A DNA stretch of 64,000 nt from Cyanophora paradoxa (GCA_004431415.1 QPMI01000169.1:124001-188000), one strand, 5' to 3'. Positions 39,776 through 51,662 are shown, numbered from the stretch's first letter. The notes: generated from the sequence alone by a model not told the origin. Program-made: numbers and translations.

Positions 39776-42520
39776 CTACGCGGGGGCGGCGGGGGCGGGG
39801 ACGGGCTCGGGGTCCGGGGCGGCGGGGGAGAGGGAGAGGGTCGGGGGAGGGGCGGCGGGGAGGGGCTGGGCGTTGAGGGCCGGAGAGGTGAGGGCGCTCG
39901 AGGCGAGGGAGGCGCCGGGCCTCGGCGAGGTCGAGACGAAGATGGCGGGGGCGGCGAGGGCCTGCAGCCCCGCCGCCGCCTCCAACGCAGCATCCGCCAT
40001 CTCCCCTGGCGCCCCGCCCCGCCGGTCAGCTGGAGCCGGGGGAGGGGGGCCGGGGGGCCGGGGGGGGGGGGGGGGGGGGGGGGGCGGGGCGGACCGGGGC
40101 GCATGGAGAGGGAGCGGCTGCTCGCGATGCGCGCCTTGGTCCGCGAGCGCGCCAGGCGCCCTGCGGGGAGCGGCGTCGGCGCGGGGCCGCGGCGGCGCCC
40201 CGGCCCCCTTCGCGCGCGCACGCTGCTCGTCGAAGTCGGGGGCCGGCTCGCGCGGGGGCGGGGGCAGGCCGTGGCGCTCGCAGAAGGCGCCGAAGGCGGC
40301 CTCGGGGATGGAGAGGGCGGCGCGCAGCACGCCGAGCACCTCCAGCACCTCCGGCACGTGCATGTCCGCCGGCCGCAGGCTCGCCACCACCACCAGGAAC
40401 GCCCGCTCTGCCCCCCGGCGCCTCAGAGAGAGAGAGAGAGGGCGGCGCGCGGGGAGGAGGGGCCGGGGCGCGCCGTCGAGCTGGATGCCGTCGACGAGCA
40501 TGCGCTGGAGCTGGGCCATGATGTAGCGCACCGCCTCCTGGCTCGCGCTCCCCTGCGCGAGCACGCGCTGCGCCGCCAGCACGTAGGCCGCCGAGGAGGC
40601 CGCCGAGGTCGTGGAGGCGATGCGGGCGAGGGCGTGGCCGCGCTCGCTCTCGAGGCGCATGGCGGCGAGGCCCTCGTGGGGCCCCGGGGCGGCGGCCCCC
40701 GCGGCGGCGAAGCGGAAGCCGCGGAACTTGGCCTCGAAGACGCGCCGCCGCTCGAACTCCTTCTCCCGCAGCCGCTCCCGCAGCCGCTCCTCCTGCGCCC
40801 CGTGCGCCTCCCAGAAGCCCTCCCGCGCCTCCCGCAGCTGCCACCCGCCTCGCCGCCGGCGGGACGGGGCGGGGCGGGGCGGGGCGGGCGGGGCGGGGCG
40901 GGGCGGGCGGGGCGGGGCGGGGCGGGCCTGGGAGCGGCTGTCGGTGCAGGCGTAGGCGGGCCGCAGGGCGGCGACGTCGGCGTCCGTGATCTCCTCCCGC
41001 AGCTGCCGCCCCGCACGGGCGTCAGCGCGGGGGCAGCGCGGGGGCCTCTCGGGGCGGCGCGCCTTGCGGGTGAGCTTCTCGATGCGGCGCTCCTCCTCGA
41101 TGAAGCTCGGCTGCTGCGCCACCCGCCGCGGCGCGAACGGCACCTTCCCCCGCCCCCGCGTCAGGCGCCGGCGAGCGATCGGGCGGGGCAGGGGGCGGGC
41201 GGACGCGGAGGAGGGAGGGGAGGAGGGCCTGGGACTCCTCCGCCGTGAGCGTCGGGGCCTCCTTCTCCCTGCGCGCCCCCTCAGCTTTGCGGGGCGCGCC
41301 CCGGGGCGGCGGGGACGGCGCGCACTCGGGGTAGCGGGCGGACAGGCGGGAGGCGGCCGGCCGCGGGCCGACGCTGAGGGTGGAGCGCGGCGGGCTCATC
41401 CCGCCCATGGGACCCACGCTGAGGGTCGAGGCGGGGGGGAACGAGGCCGTCACGGAGATGGACGCCGCCAGCGAGGCCACGCTCCCCTCCTGCCATCCGC
41501 CACCCTCGGCCCGGCCCGGCGGTGGGGGATGGGAGAAGAGCGGGGGGCGCACCCGGGGGCGCTGCACGGGGACGGAGGCCCGCGCGAAGCCTCCGGCGGG
41601 GGGCGGGGGGCCCGGCGGCGGCCGCGGGGAGCGGATCACGCTGCGGGGAGGGTCGGGATTCGACGCGGGCGGGCGGCGGGCCCTGGCGCACTCGTCGAGG
41701 GGCTCAGTGGCGGCTTTCACTGTGGGGGGGTCGGCCGGGGGCGGGGCGCGCGGGGCGCGGCGGGCCGGGGCCGGGGCGGACGCACGGACTTCGGCGGCGC
41801 TGCCGCGGGGCTGGAGGGGGAGGTAGATGAAGGGGTCCACCAGGTCTTCGAAGAGGTACCCACCCCGCACGTTCCGCACCCGCGCGTCGCTCCGCTCGAC
41901 CGCCCGCTTCAGCTCCTCGAAGGCCGGCCGCCGCCGCCCCTGCCGCTCTGCCCGCCCGGCCTCAGCGGCGCGCAAGCGTCGGGCCTGCTGCACGCGCACC
42001 CCGGGGCTTCTGGGGCGCCGGGGGCTCGGGGTGCTTCGGGCGCTCGTCCTCCCCGCCCGCCGTCGGCGGCGGCCTTGGGACTTCCCTGCTAGCCCGTGAG
42101 GAGCCCGCGGGGCGGGGGGCGCGGGAGGGCTCACGGGCGCGTCCTCCTCCCGTACTCGGGCGCCTGGTTCTTGTAGTTCCGCTTGATCTGGAACTCTGCA
42201 GCGCAGTTCGACGGGCGAGACGCTGAGGTGACGCGAGGGCGGCGGCGCACCGAGCGCCAGGTCCGGGGTCCCCAGGGGCCTGTAGTCGAGAGAGCGGTCC
42301 GAGAACCAGCCGCGTGTCGAGCGCTCCTCGCTCCGAGCGACTGGCCCTCCGTCAGCGTAGCGGGCGTCAGCGCGGCGGCGACGCATTTACCCGCATCGTA
42401 CTCGGGCTCTTCTGCAGAGCGGAACTGCAGCGGGAGCCGAAGGAGGACCCGCGTGTGCGTGTACTTCGTGCCGGCGTCCTTGTCGGCCCGCCGCTTAAAG
42501 GTGCTCTCCTCCCGGGGCAT
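39776..42520 (-). CDS. Large unknown protein, Pro/Ser/Arg-rich with a helical C-terminal part (full-length copy)
   Basis: A candidate start at 42520 reads MPREESTFKRRADKDAGTKY, and a GT donor follows PEYDAG. A later exon reads FQIKRNYKNQAPEYG, then an ordered stretch RPAFEELKRAVERSDARVRN, VRGGYLFEDLVDPFIYLPLQ. A long disordered Pro/Ser/Arg region contains two related SxxSTLSVGP repeats. Then come MPFAPRRVAQQPSFIEEERR, IEKLTRKARRPE, GRQLREEITDADVAALRPAY, a charged helix (LREAREGFWEAHGAQEERLR) and SERGHALARIASTTSAASSA. ASQEAVRYIMAQLQRMLVDG and VPEVLEVLGVLRAALSIPEA precede the stop at 39776. No family was recognised. The 3' part is duplicated at 35409-36182. The introns include a G-run (40062-40084) and GC-box repeats (40866-40925). 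Confidence 0.6.
40860..40926. repeat. GGGGCGGGGC array inside an intron
   Basis: About six units of GGGGC(G/GG)GGGC in plus sense, CCCCGCCCC in gene sense, fill an intron of the minus-strand unknown gene. It is the same kind of array as at 10773-10862. Confidence 0.7.
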
Positions 42521-42983
42521 CGCGGCTGGTGCGGATCGTCACCTCCTTCAATAAAAAGCGGGTCTCGCCGGTCGCGTGCGCTGTGGATCACTTCCTTAGG
42601 GTCGCCTGTCAGAGGATCTCGCCATAAGCCGGACGGGGCGCGACCCAAGCGCTGCAGTCGGCTCGCCTCAGCGCTGCTGAGCTGGCCGCGGCCGGATGGA
42701 TCCGGAAGCGAGTTCCAGGATGGGCTCGGAGGTCCTAATCGAGTACCACCCGCCAGAGCGAACGAAGCGAACCCGCAAGTGCGAACGCAGGCTCGGGCCC
42801 TGAGAAGGCGCAGCCTGGGACGGCACGAAAGAAGCTGCACTTCGCGCGCACGAGCGCTAGCGCCCAACTGCGCGCACGAGCGCTAGCGCCCACCTGCCAC
42901 ACCGCGCCGGCCTACCCACCTAAATGCCGGATGCATGCCACGGCGCTAGGGAATCGATTTGAAACAAAGAAACCACAAGAGAA
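42521..42983. other. Spacer between the unknown gene and GDT1-like gene
   Basis: Both flanking genes are on the minus strand, so this holds the 3' UTR of the GDT1-like gene and the promoter of the unknown gene. It contains a two-copy 26-base tandem repeat (42845-42896). No gene was recognised. Confidence 0.5.
42845..42896. repeat. Two-copy 26-base tandem repeat with AGCGCTAGCGC core
   Basis: Units 42845-42870 and 42871-42896 differ at one base (CAACTG versus CACCTG). Each contains GAGCGCTAGCGCCC; the AGCGCT and GCTAGC palindromes overlap in the core. Related CTAGCGCTAG words occur in other spacers of the window. Confidence 0.85.
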
Positions 42984-44557
42984 CTAGAAAAGATTGAGGC
43001 CCGTCGTCAGGGCGAAGAGCAGGAAGAGGGCGCCGCTGATGTAGCCAATGGTCTGGCGAGGCCGCCAACGATCAGTCTCGACGGCGAGACGAGAGAGGAA
43101 AGAAGGGAAAAGGGGAACCTTCTCGGAGATGTACTTGGCGAGCAACGCGCCGCCGATAACCGCCACACCAGTGGACATCGCGTGGCCGAGGATCGCGCCG
43201 AGGGCGACGCCTGCGGCCCCGGGCGGGTCGGGCGCCGCCGGCGCGGGGGGAAGAGGGAGGAGAGAGGGGGCGGACCGAGGGGCCCCTTGGCGGTGGCAAG
43301 GGCGATGGTGGCGAGCATGGAGCGGTCGCCCCACTCGTTGATGAAGACGAGGGTGAAGGCCTCCGCGATGATCCGCCACGCCCGCGACTTGTCCTCCCAC
43401 GTGTCCACGTCCCCCAGCCGCTTGATCGCCTTCTCCACCTCCTCCTCCGCCTCCTTCTCCTCCTCCGCCTCTGCGCGGGTGGGGGGCTCGCCCGCTGCCG
43501 CCGGGGCGGGGCGGGGCGGGGCGGGGCGGGGGGCGCGGACCGTCCTCGGCGGTGTGCATGTCCCACGAGTTCTTGAGGGTGCGGAGGCCGAAGAAGACGA
43601 GGAGGGCGATGGAGCCGTAGTGCGTGACCGACTCGGGCAGGTACTTCAGCACGCCCGCCATGAGGATGCAGAGGATCTGCCGCCCGCTCGCCCGGCGCCC
43701 CGCGGGCGGGCGGCAGGACGGGCGGGGGCGCGCACGGTCATCGCGGAGAGGGCGCTGAGGGAGCCGGTGAGGACGAGGCTGCGCGGGTAGCGCATGGCGA
43801 GGATCGCAGAGATGAAGAAGGTCTTGTCGCCGATCTCGGAGATGGCGATGAGCACGAGCGATGCCGTGAATCCAGAGAGCGCCTCCTGCAGGCTCATGCC
43901 CGCGACAGTGCCGCCGAAGGCCAGAGCGGGCGTCGCCGCAAGGGCGAAGAGAGCTACGGGCCAGGCGCTGCTCTTCGTGAGCCTCTCCCACCACGACTCC
44001 GGCTCCGCGCGAGAGACGCCGCTAGCATCGGATTCCGCATCGCTCTTGCCAGCCGCCGACGGGGACGACTGCTCTTCGCAGACAGGACCAGCGAGCGGCG
44101 CGACGGACTGGCGCGACGGGTGCCGGAAGAGAGACCGCACAACCCTCGCCGCATGGTGGTGTGCCCCGAAGCTGGAGCGCGCGCCGCCAAGGAACTCCCG
44201 CCGCCCAACGCCGATCACAGCCGACTGCCCTGTCGCGCCGCAGGCATTCGGCCGGCCGTGCGAACATGTAGCCTGAGAGCTGCTGCCCGATATCCGGAAC
44301 GCACGCGCCGGTTGGATCACCGCGCGCGGGCTGCTTCGATCGGCGCGTGCCTCGTGCACGGCCACCGCCGAAGTCAGCCTGCATGCTACACTGTCTGCAT
44401 AGCTGTGCGAGCTAGACGGCTGGGGCAGGACGAAGGCGTGGCTGGTCATCGCTCGACGTAATCTCGCAAGCGCGCCCGTACCCGTCCGGCGGCAGCATTT
44501 CTGCGGGCTAGGCATCAGCGCGCATGCAAGTATCTCTACGCGATCAGTGAGCAGCAA
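42984..44557 (-). CDS. GDT1/TMEM165-family (UPF0016) cation transporter, PAM71-like
   Basis: The family exchanges Mn2+ or Ca2+ for H+; plastid members load manganese for photosystem II. Two hallmark motifs are present in separate halves: [20 protein letters not shown] and [20 protein letters not shown] (E-x-G-D-K/R). Other helices read [95 protein letters not shown] and [20 protein letters not shown], ending at 42984. A charged linker ([20 protein letters not shown]) joins the halves. The N-terminal 180 residues are Ser/Ala/Arg-rich. [18 protein letters not shown] before the core resembles a thylakoid-type signal or first helix. The start at 44557 is the most upstream Met; 44449 ([14 protein letters not shown]) is possible. 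Targeting to a plastid is inferred. Confidence 0.86.
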
Positions 44558-44607
44558 TACATCAATCCACCGGCGCCTTTCCGCCGGTCGAGCAAGCGCT
44601 TCGAGCG

Positions 44608-47037
44608 ATGAGCTCGACCGAGGAGGAGCTGGAGGAGGCGTTATCGCGCGCGAAGCGCGAGCTCGCTCCGGAGGTTCTGCGGGCTCTGGAAGCGCTCGAG
44701 GAGTTCCTGCCAGAGGTCAGTCCACAGCCGCGCGAGGCTTCTTCCGCTCACGCACGCGCGCGCGGCGGCAGGAACCCTGCGACGAGGACGAGGATGAGAG
44801 CGAGGAGGAGGATGACGCAGATCGGTGCGCGCTTCGCGCGGGAGGGGGTCTCTTGCGTAACGGCGCGCTCGCGCAGCCGGAGAGGGGCGCTGCAGGCGGA
44901 GCTGGCGCTCGTGCGGTTGCTTGCAGGCAGCGGCGCGCGTTCGGGGGCGGCCTCCGTCCCCGAGCGCGACGAGGAGCTCGCGCAGCTGAAGGTGCAGCCG
45001 CGGCGATCGGCCGCTCCGCGCCCTCGCGCGGGGGCGGAGACGCGGCGGCGCAGGCACAGCTGGCGGCGGCGCAGGGGGAGGTCGGGGGGCTGAAGGCGAG
45101 CGAGCAGGCCGCGCCCGTGCATCCCCGGGGCGCCGACGGGGCGGGCGCAGGGGAGCCTCGAGGCGGCGGTGGCGAGCCTGGAGGACTTCGAAGCCCTGCG
45201 CCGCTGCATCGGCTCCCTCGAGGTGCCCGCTTCCTCCCGGCCGGCGCGGTGCGGCCTCAGGGGACGTGCAGGAGGACGTGCGGACGAAGCAGGAGCAGCT
45301 GGGCACCCTCCTCGTCGAGCTGACGGCCAAGGTGGCCGCGGCGGCCCCGGACGCGCGCGCGCCCCTGACGCGGCGGCAGACGGAGCGGGAGGCGAACGTG
45401 GAGGCTCAGGCGGAGGCGCTCCTGACGGAGCTCGCGCGCGCGGTGCGCCGGAGCCGCCCCGCCGGCCCTGGGCGCGGCGGCTGAGGCGGGGGCAGCGGGC
45501 GATGGCGGGGAGCGGGAGGCGCAGCTCGCCGCCTCCGAGGCCGACCGCGCCGCCAAGGCCCGGCCCCGCCCCCGCCGCCCCTCCCCGCCCGCCCCGCCCG
45601 AGACGCCGGGCGCGCAGGCAGAGGAGATCGACAAGCTGTGCCAGGAGGTCGCCGAGGTGCCCCGCGCTTCCCGCTCCCGCCGGCGGCCCTCCCGGCGCCC
45701 CCGACGCCCCGGGCAGATGGAGCGGGCGGCGCGGGGGCGCGGGAGGAGGCGGCGGCGGCGGCGGCGCGGGCGGCGGCGGAGGCGGATTCGCTGCGGGGCG
45801 CCCTGGCAACGCGCGAGGCGGAGCTCAACCACGTCCTCGCCGAGGCGAGGCGCAGTGCCCGCCCGCCCTCTGGCGCGGCGCCCGCTGAGGGCCTGCCTCT
45901 GCAGTGGTCGCGGCTGGAGGAGCGGGTGCGGGAGATGGAGGCTCAGGCCCGCGCCCGCGACTTCGAGTGCGGCCCGCCGGCGCCGCCCCCGCCCACGCCT
46001 CGCCCACGCCCCCGCCCACGCCCCCGCCCCGCCCGCAGCCTGCGCGGCATGGAGCGCTGCGCGCTGGCCGAGGCGGCGGCGCGCAAGGAGGCGGAGGCGG
46101 CGGCGCGGCGGAGCCGGGAGGCCCTCGAGCGGCTGACGCGGCGGGCGCGGGGCCGGCGGCGCGCCTCGAGCAGCGGCACGGGCTCTGAAGGGACGCCGCC
46201 CTCCCCGCGCCCCCGCGCCCCGCGCCCTTCCGGTCCGCCCCGCACTCCCACCACCCCGCCGTCCCCACGCCGCACCCGACGCCGCGGTGCGCGCAGGCGG
46301 CGGGGCGGGGCGGGGCAGCGGCTGCGGCCGGGGCGGGGGCGCCGCTGCGGGTGTGGCTGCGGGCGCACTTCGGCCCGCGCGGCTGCAGCATCGAGACGCG
46401 GAACATGCAGCCGCTCTCCATCCAGGCGCCAGCCCCGTCCCCGCGCCCCCGGCCCCGCCCTCCCTCTCACGCCCCCCCGCCCGCAGTTCGGCGGGCACCC
46501 GCGGGGCTCCCGCGGCAAGCAGCAGCAGTGCCCGCCGCCGCGCCCCCGCCGCGCCCTGCGGCTCCGCATGACACGTGCCCCCACGCAGGGACGCCGGCCT
46601 CCCGTCGGGCACGGAGGGGGTGCGTGCGCGGGCGCGCGCCCCCCGCAGCCGCCAGCCCCGACGCCGGCCGCCAGGTGCTCGAGGTGCACGCTCTCGTGCA
46701 GGTGCAGGCGGCGGCGGCGGAGGGCGCGCCGGGGCCTTCGGGCTCGGGCTCGGGCGCGGGGCCGGTGGCGCAGCAGGCGCAGGAGCCGCCGGACGTCGGG
46801 TCGCTCTCCCTCGACCCCCCCGCCCTCGCGGGCCCGGGGGCCGTCGCCGTCTTCCCCAGCGCCCCGCAGTCCCCCGCCTCCGCGGGAGGCGGGCTCGCCC
46901 CCTCCGGCCCCCCCTCCCCGCGCCCCAAGCCCTGGGGCTCCCCGAGCCCAGGCCCAGTTCCCTCGGGGCCCGTGCGGGGCCTGTACGCCACCCCCTCCGA
47001 GAGGAGCTCCGCCAGCGACGCCCCGCCGTACTCGTAG
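44608..47037 (+). CDS. Coiled-coil protein of unknown function
   Basis: The start at 44608 (MSSTEEELEEALSRAKRELA, PEVLRALEALEEFLPE) lies 50 bases from the most upstream start of the divergent GDT1-like gene. Exons recognisable by helix-type composition include LQAELALVRLLAGSGA, DEELAQLKVQ, VQEDVRTKQEQLGTLLVELT, TEREANVEAQAEALLTELAR, EEIDKLCQEVAE, DSLRGALATREAELNHVLAE, WSRLEERVREMEAQARARDF and CALAEAAARKEAEAAARRSR. These suggest a long coiled coil. A non-coil exon near 46340 (APLRVWLRAHFGPRGCSIET, RNMQPLSIQ) could be a small globular piece. The C-terminus is Pro/Ser/Gly-rich and ends LYATPSERSSASDAPPYS at 47037. No family was recognised; centrosomal, flagellar or vesicle-tether proteins have this look, but nothing decides. 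The exon map is approximate. Confidence 0.55.
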
Positions 47038-47174
47038 CCCAGTTGCTGCTGGCTAGCGCTAGTCGGACCTCAATGCATACATTTTACCAGGTTTTGGTGA
47101 TACGCAACTAAAACAGCACTAGGCGCAGGCGGCTAGAATCGGCATCTCGGCTGCTGGGCTGCTGGGCGGCTGGG
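47038..47174. other. Short convergent intergenic region
   Basis: This 137-base gap lies between stop codons of convergent genes. It contains CTAGCGCTAG at 47053-47062 and an AT-richer stretch (CATACATTTTACC). The two transcripts may overlap at their 3' ends. Confidence 0.5.
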
Positions 47175-50100
47175 CTACTTTGCCCTGGCCTTCTTCTTCC
47201 GCCCCGTGGCTGCGCCCTCGGCGGCCGCGGAGGCGGCCCCGCGGCCCCGGCGCTTGCCCCGCGCGACGGTCGGCTCCGCCTCCGCCGCCGCCGCCTCCTC
47301 CTCGGCCTCCGCCCCCGCCCGCCGCGGCGTGGCCGCGCCCGCGGCGGCGGCCGGGGGCGCCTCCAGCGCCTGCGCATCGGATGCTGAGGGCGCCGCGGCC
47401 TCCAGCCCCGGCAGCGCCTCGGGGCCCTCGAAGGGCCGGAACAGGTCGCGCCACTCTGCGGGGGTACCGTCGACAGGCGGCGGGCGGGGGGGAGGGCGAG
47501 GGGGGTACCGGCGACGCGGAGGTCGGTGGCGCGGTCCTCCTTGAGGGCGCCGGCGGGGCCGGCGGCGCGGAAACGGCCCCAGCCCGGGCCCTGCGGTCTC
47601 AGCGGCGCGCTGCTGCTGCATTCCTCCCCCTCGCCTTCGCCCTCGCCGGAGGCCCCCGCCGGGACCAGCTCGCCCCCGGCGGGGGCCTCCGCCTCCTCCG
47701 GGGCCGCCTGCTTCAGCCGCGTGCGCACCTGCCCCCGCCGCGTCAGGGGCGAGGGGCATGCATATGGGTGCGCGGGGCGGGGGGGAGGGGCGGGCGGGCC
47801 TGGAGGATGCGCTCCTCGACGGTGCCGCGGAGCCAGAGGATCTTGACGTTGACCTCGCGCGTCTGCCCGATGCGGTGGATCCGGTTGATCGCCTGCTCCT
47901 CCGTCCCCACGTTCACGCACGGCTCCAGGATGAACGCCCAGTTCGCCGCCTGCCGCAGAACCGCGTCAGGCCGGATGCGCGGGGGCGGGCGGGGCGGGGC
48001 GGGGCGCGCGGTGAGGGTGAGGCCGACGGCGCCGGCGCGGACGGAGAGGACGAAGACGTTCACGTCGGGCTTCTCCGAGAAGAGCCGCAGCGCCCGCGCT
48101 GCCCCGCCCCCTCAGCCGCCGGCGGGAGGAGAAGCGGCGAGGAGGGAGGGGGGCGGGCGTACCGCGGGACTTCTGCGCCATGGAGCCGCAGAGCTTGGAG
48201 TGCTTGATGCCGCGCTCCGTCAGCGCCTCCACCACGCGCTCGAAGGTGTGCGCGAAGTACGTGAAGACGACGACCTTGGCCGCCGCGTCCCGCCCCCAGA
48301 GGGCGTCCAGCTCCTCGAGGAGCAGGGAGAGCTTCGTGCCGTCCTCGAAGACGGCCCGCTTGTAGCGCGCCACCGTGTCCTCCCCGATGTCCCCCGGGAT
48401 GACTGCGGGGATTAGCAGCTCCGGCTGCCGCCCCGCCCGCCCCGAGGCCGCCGAGGGCGAGGCCTTGCCGCCCCGGCCCCGCTGCTTCCTTCTCCTCCCC
48501 GCCCCGCTCGAGGGCGAGGAGGCGTCGGCGGGGGCCCCCTCCCCCTCCCCCTCCTCGCCCTCGTCCTCCTCGTCGCCCTGCTCCTGCTCCTGCTCCTGCT
48601 TCTGCTCCTCGCCCTCGTCCTCGTCGCCCGGGGCGGCGGCCTCGGGCTCGGCCTCCTCGCGCAGCGCGATGTGCACGAGCTGCCGCTCCGTGAACGGCCG
48701 CCGGCACGACGGGCACTGCGCCCTGCCCCGGCCCTCCCCGTCAGCCCCCGCGCAGGCGAGGGAAGAGGGGCCCGCAACGCACTTCTTCTCTCCAGCGGCG
48801 AAGAGGCCGGCGATGCACTGCAAGAGGCGCCGGCGGGTCAGGGCGCGCGTTGGGGGACGGGGCAGGGGGCGGGCCTCCTGGCAGAAGAGGTGGAGGCAGG
48901 GGCGGACGGCGCAGGGCGCCTCGATGGCGTCCAGGCAGATGGCGCACTGGATGGCCCCGCCCCCGCCCGTCCCCTCCCGCAGCGCCCGCTCGAGCTCCCG
49001 GATGTACTCCCGCCCCTTGTCCGCCCCCGAGAGGCCCTTCAGGATCTGCTCCAGGCTGAGGGACTTGGGGGCCGGCCGCGCCGCCCCCGCCCCGCGCCCC
49101 GCCTCGCCCTCCACCGCCGGCAGGCCCAGCGGGTCCCCCGCCGCTGCGCGCAAGTCACGAGGCAAGAAAGGCGGGGGAGGGAGAGGGCGGGGCGGGCGGA
49201 CCCTCCTGCTCGCCGGAGAAGCGGACGAGAGGCAGGGAGCGGGGGTGGGAGCAGGCCTGGCGGAGGGCCAGCACGCAGGCGACCATGTCGACGTACTTCG
49301 CCCGCAGCGACTCGTCCGTCTCCGCCAGCTGCGCCCCCTCAGAGGCGGGGCAGAGGGAGGAGGGCGGGGAGAAGAGGGGCGGACGGCGAGGAACTTGCGG
49401 CGGACGACGGGGAAGAGGCGCTCGTAGAGGAGGCGCTCGTCCTCCGTGCGCCACTCGGCGGCGACGGTCTCGACGCGGCGGGGCGGCAGCGTCACCAGCG
49501 CCTTGCCCCCGAGCACCTGCGCCTTCACGTGCCGCATCACCAGGCTCCGCACCATGTGCTGGGGGGCGGATGAGACGCGGAGGAGGAAGGAGGATGAGCG
49601 GGCGCGGGGGGGCGCGCCTCGGTGACTTGGAGGCCGGACTTGAGGTGCTTGTCGTAGTTCTTCTTGACGACGGCGTTCCAGCCGTTCTCGACGTTGAAGG
49701 GGTACACCCGCAGGTACTTGAAGATCGACCGCAGGTCCTGCACGGGGTCAGCTGGGGGGAGGGGGAGGAAGGGGGAAGGCAGAGGGGTGCGGGCGCGCCA
49801 TGATGTGGGTCTGCATGGGGGTACCCGAGGCGAGCCAGCGGATGGGCGACTCGAGGCGGATCTGCAGAGGAGGCGCGCGCCCGTCAGCGCGGGTTTTCCT
49901 CTTCGGCGAAGGGAGGGGCAGAGGGCGCACGGCCATCTTGGCCTGCGCGCAGGCGGCGTACTTGCTGCGGGGGCGTCAGAGTGTGGGAGGGGCCGGCGCG
50001 GGGGCGGCGCACATGTAGTGGCTCTCGTCGCAGATGATGCGGAACCACTCGATCTTCTCGAGGGGGCTGTCCTCGCCCTTGGCCTCCCGCTGCAGAATGC

Positions 50101-51622
50101 TGTACGTCGTGAGCACGATGTCGTGCGCCGCGATCTTCGCCACGTCGCTCGTGCGCCCCGTGTGGTAGACGTAGACCTTCTGCGGCCGCACGCACTTGCG
50201 CTCGATCTCCAGCCGCCACTGCTCCAGCAGCGAGACCCTGCGCGGGGCCCGTGAGGCGGGCGGGCGGGAGCAGTCTGCGGGGCGAGGGGGCGCACGGGGC
50301 GATGACGAGGGTGGCGTTGGAGCGGGTGAGGCCCGGGCGCACGGGGGCCCCCTCGAGCCACGAGGCCGGCGGCCGGTTCAGCGCGATCAGCGCCAGTAGC
50401 TCCACCGTCTTCCCCAGGCCCTGCGGCACGCTCGGCGCGGACGGGGGCAGGGGCGGGGCGGGGCGGGCGGTGGGGACGGCACCATCTCCTCGCCGAGGAT
50501 GCCGCCGCGGGCGGCGGAGACGTCCTGGAGCTTGACGTTGCCGGCGAAGGGGTTGTAGTAGGCCCGCGTGCCGTCCCCGAGGGTGAGCTCGGACCAGAAC
50601 ATCTCGACGGCGAGGCTCGTGGGGGACGCCTCGCGGTCGAGCATCCAGCGCAGGCTCTGCAGCTGGTACGGCCGCAGCGGCACCGTGATCTCCCCCTCCG
50701 GCTGCCCCGCCAGCGGCACCCCCTCCGTCGGCGCCAGGCACCGCGAGAGGATCCTGCCCCGCCGTCGGCGCCGCCCGCGCGTGTGGCGGGCCGCGGGCCG
50801 AGCGGGCGTACCCCTGGATGGAGAAGTCGCCGTCGTGCTCCTGCTGGCTGGAGAGGCCCTCGCGCCACTCGTGGTACTCCGGCCAGCGCTCCGCCCAGGG
50901 CCGCGGCTGCCGCGCGGGCAGCTCCAGCTCCGTCCCCGCCGCCTCCACCGCCACCTCCGCCGCCGCCGCCGCCGCCGCCGCCGCCTTGCCCTTCCCCTTT
51001 GCCTTGCCCTTGCCCGCCCTGCGCGGCGTGAGGCCGCAGCGCGGGGCTGCGGGGCGGGGCGGGCGGACGGGGCCGGCTCCTCCTCGGCAGCAGGCGGGGC
51101 GCCCGGGGCGCGCTCCTCGAGCTCGCGGCGGGGGTCGAAGACGACGCGGTCCATGAGGGCGGAGAGGTTCGGGTCCGCCACCTTCGTCGGGTGGCCCTCG
51201 AAGGCCGCCGCCGTCAGCCACACCCGCGCCTGCCGCCCCGCCTCGAACGCGCGCCGGCGGGCCCGGCAGGGGGCTGGGCGCCCCGCGCACCCGGAGGACG
51301 ACGGAGGCGGAGGGGGCGTGGTAGCCGACGAGGGCCGAGGTGCGGATCTGGCCCTTGGACTCGAGGGCCACGCAGCAGCGCAGCGCGACCAGGCTCCTCG
51401 CCTTCTCCTCGGGGCCCCCGTCGTCCTCCGCCTTGCGCGGCAGCCACTCCAGCGGCCCGCCGGCGAGCCGCACGAGGGACTCGCCGGCGCAGGCGCGCCA
51501 GGCCTCGAGGCCGGCGGGGGCGCCCTTCACGAGGAAGCCGCGCTCGTCCCCCTCGCCGTGCAGGCGGCACACGTTCTCCCGCACCACAAAGTCCAGGATC
51601 CCCTGCAGCGCCGTCGGGCCCC

Positions 51623-51662
<40 letters not shown>

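Larger units (their letters stand above)
36181..40546. repeat. Tandem segmental duplication, unit 2 (about 4.36 kb)
   Basis: This is the direct repeat of 31825-36182. After 40546 the sequence continues (GGCTCGC|GCTCCCC) into the full-length unknown gene. Differences from unit 1 that I found are one-base changes in G or C runs, longer poly-G tracts, and a 9-base in-frame insertion in the PGP synthase copy near 36623 (GCCGGC to GCCGGCTCAGCCGGC). Confidence 0.92.
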
